The notes below the pieces were generated by a model. That model searched no databases. It was not told the DNA's origin and worked only from the letters and a program-made list of their open reading frames with translations. Of a stretch of DNA of 23,932 nt, positions 22,550-23,932 are shown piece after piece; position 1 is the stretch's first letter; every line of letters starts with the position of its first letter. This DNA is from Bacillota bacterium. Lineage in GTDB: Bacteria > Bacillota > Clostridia > Oscillospirales > Ruminococcaceae. Made by a program: the position numbers and the translations under genes. Location of the stretch: assembly GCA_023431215.1 (NCBI GenBank), contig JAEYXR010000012.1, forward strand, positions 1 through 23,932. Direction: 5' to 3'.

Positions 22550-23932
22550 TTATTTTTCGCACTCAATGGCATTCAGTACACGATTGATATCCGCTTTATA
22601 TCTTAATACCCTATCCGAATCTAAGACATATTCTATATTGTTGGAATAGCCTTTGCCCCATACAAGAGCACGAAGGCGATCCGCTAAATCCTCACACTCT
22701 TCCAATGTGGCACGGGCTGCGGCAACATCTTCAGCCTTTTTGCTGTTTTCTGCCTGTTTGGTTAATACTGCTGACTTTAACTGCTGACGGAAAATTTCGG
22801 CGTATACCACATACACATCCAACAGGAAGGTTAGATATCTCTCGATTTCGGGGTTTACTCCAAGCTCCTGGGGCTTTACCAAGTCTCGCAAAGATTTTGC
22901 AAGTTCTACTGCCTCATCCTTTTCCCTAAACATAATTTCATTGTTTTCAGGGCTTGGCTGTACTTTTAGGGAAGCACCTTTATCCCAATGATCTCGGGTA
23001 TGTTGTACAGTCATAATAAAGTAAGTTAAGAAATAGCGGTCAAACATCTGTGCATTGCGGTTAAATACATGACCACGTACGTAAATACAGCGTTCTTGAA
23101 TTTGCCAGCAACGCTTCATAAACTCCTTCATCACCTCTAGGGCATTGGGAGCCAGCGGTACACACGGCTGCTGAGGGCAGGTATCATAAGGCAGAGGACT
23201 AAGCAGGCCATAGTTTAGCCAAGCCTTATAAGCCTCGTCCAAATCCATGTTGACATCCTTACTTAACATAGCCCCAGCTACCAAATTAATCATACTAAAG
23301 GAATTAAAGGTGCTACCATTTAAAAGGCGTTCCCAGTCGGTTCGCAGCATAACACCACTGGCACCCTTTGCCAAATACCGCTGCATTCTGCCCTGCATAT
23401 CCTCTGCAACACTGCAAGGCATAACGCCAAGGCCATAATACTGACCCCAGGTATCATACTCAATCCACTGGGTCATGTTGCCACAATTGCCTACGGTGGG
23501 GTTATCGGGGAACGTGGGGTAATAATCGTGGGGTACCTTTTTTAATGCCAAAATAATTTTATTTGAAACAGCCTGTGCTGCATCCACCATGGCGTACTGG
23601 TGGTCGGCGGTATAAGAAAAATCGCGTACAATTAGCTTTTTGCCTGCTGCATCCAGCGGACGGAACATAGCGGCAATAAGGTCGCGATACCATCTGTCCA
23701 TTCTATAATTTTTGCACCGTTCACAGGTGCATTTGTTAGCGGCCAAAGAAACCATGCTTTCTCTGGTACCTGCGCTTACAATAATACCGGAAACCTTGGG
23801 AAATTTCTCACAAAATTCTCTAATCTTTTCTTCTAAAAATTCCCACCAAAATGGGTCAGTTGGACAAACCGCTCCGTTTTCCATTCTTAACTGTGGAAAC
23901 TCGTGAAGCAGTTCGTGTGGGTAGTAAAGTTC
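22550..23932 (-). CDS. Uncharacterised GH67-like TIM-barrel protein, putative intracellular uronidase (paralogue 2, N-terminus off the right edge)
   Basis: The frame is open to the window edge: the ATG at 23884 is internal, since the 16 codons before it (ELYYPHELLHEFPQLR) match paralogue 1 residues 100-115. The 460 visible residues align with paralogue 1 from residue 100 to its end with only small length differences. The proposed active-site segments are the same: GTRESMVSLAANKCTCERC, VRDFSYTADHQYAMVDAA, KKVPHDYYPTFPDNPTVGNC, IEYDTWGQYYGLG and MLRTDWE. Identity is highest in these parts and lower in the C-terminal helices. It lies 62 bases before paralogue 1, in tandem, and is the first visible gene of the hexuronate operon; more genes may lie upstream. 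Confidence 0.6.
   Translation of the reverse strand, partial: ELYYPHELLHEFPQLRMENGAVCPTDPFWWEFLEEKIREFCEKFPKVSGIIVSAGTRESMVSLAANKCTCERCKNYRMDRWYRDLIAAMFRPLDAAGKKLIVRDFSYTADHQYAMVDAAQAVSNKIILALKKVPHDYYPTFPDNPTVGNCGNMTQWIEYDTWGQYYGLGVMPCSVAEDMQGRMQRYLAKGASGVMLRTDWERLLNGSTFNSFSMINLVAGAMLSKDVNMDLDEAYKAWLNYGLLSPLPYDTCPQQPCVPLAPNALEVMKEFMKRCWQIQERCIYVRGHVFNRNAQMFDRYFLTYFIMTVQHTRDHWDKGASLKVQPSPENNEIMFREKDEAVELAKSLRDLVKPQELGVNPEIERYLTFLLDVYVVYAEIFRQQLKSAVLTKQAENSKKAEDVAAARATLEECEDLADRLRALVWGKGYSNNIEYVLDSDRVLRYKADINRVLNAIECEK

Overview
The window looks like chromosomal DNA of a low-to-mid GC Clostridia bacterium, probably in the Oscillospiraceae/Ruminococcaceae neighbourhood. This is inferred from AGGAGG-type ribosome sites, frequent TTG and GTG starts, an electron-confurcating Etf system and ABC sugar operons without their own ATPase. 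No rRNA, tRNA, CRISPR array or intact insertion sequence was seen. Almost everything is carbon metabolism, mostly on the minus strand.

Region 1 (1-2414). The 5' part of a TRAP-transporter binding protein gene (dctP, minus, cut by the window edge) is divergent from an XRE-cupin regulator (plus). Then follow about 950 bases without an intact gene. They hold a probable decayed mobile-element fragment (ArdA-like) and the first copy of a dispersed two-hairpin repeat.

Region 2 (2415-6053). A compact etfB-etfA-GlcD-family dehydrogenase operon has the same order as Acetobacterium lctBCD. EtfA carries an N-terminal ferredoxin remnant with exactly four cysteines, enough for one [4Fe-4S] cluster. The predicted role is lactate (or another 2-hydroxyacid) oxidation with NAD+ at the expense of reduced ferredoxin.

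Region 3 (6422-13681). A seven-gene minus-strand operon reads murQ, sugar-binding lipoprotein, two ABC permeases, Gfo/Idh/MocA oxidoreductase, BadF-type amino-sugar kinase (MurK-like) and RpiR-type regulator. It is best read as import of N-acetylmuramic acid or a related cell-wall sugar by an ABC transporter, phosphorylation by the kinase, and lactyl-ether cleavage by MurQ. The D-lactate released by MurQ is a plausible substrate for region 2. A promoter and tandem 13-bp repeats lie upstream of murQ, and a strong stem-loop separates the binding-protein gene from the permease genes. A cytosolic CBM9-like protein is encoded divergently.

Region 4 (14526-23932). The second copy of the two-hairpin repeat is followed by the end of a hexuronate operon (minus). 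In transcription order it holds two tandem paralogues of an uncharacterised GH67-like TIM-barrel protein, uxaB, uxaA, a KDPG aldolase fused to a VOC-like domain, an AEC-family transporter and a KDG kinase. Together these take tagaturonate through altronate and KDG to pyruvate and glyceraldehyde-3-phosphate. The tandem paralogues are candidates for a new intracellular uronide-releasing enzyme family. The operon starts beyond the right edge; no uronate isomerase is visible.

Several starts were moved from the longest reading frame to internal codons because the Shine-Dalgarno sequence lies inside the longer frame (etfB, the GlcD-family gene, the RpiR gene, murQ, eda).
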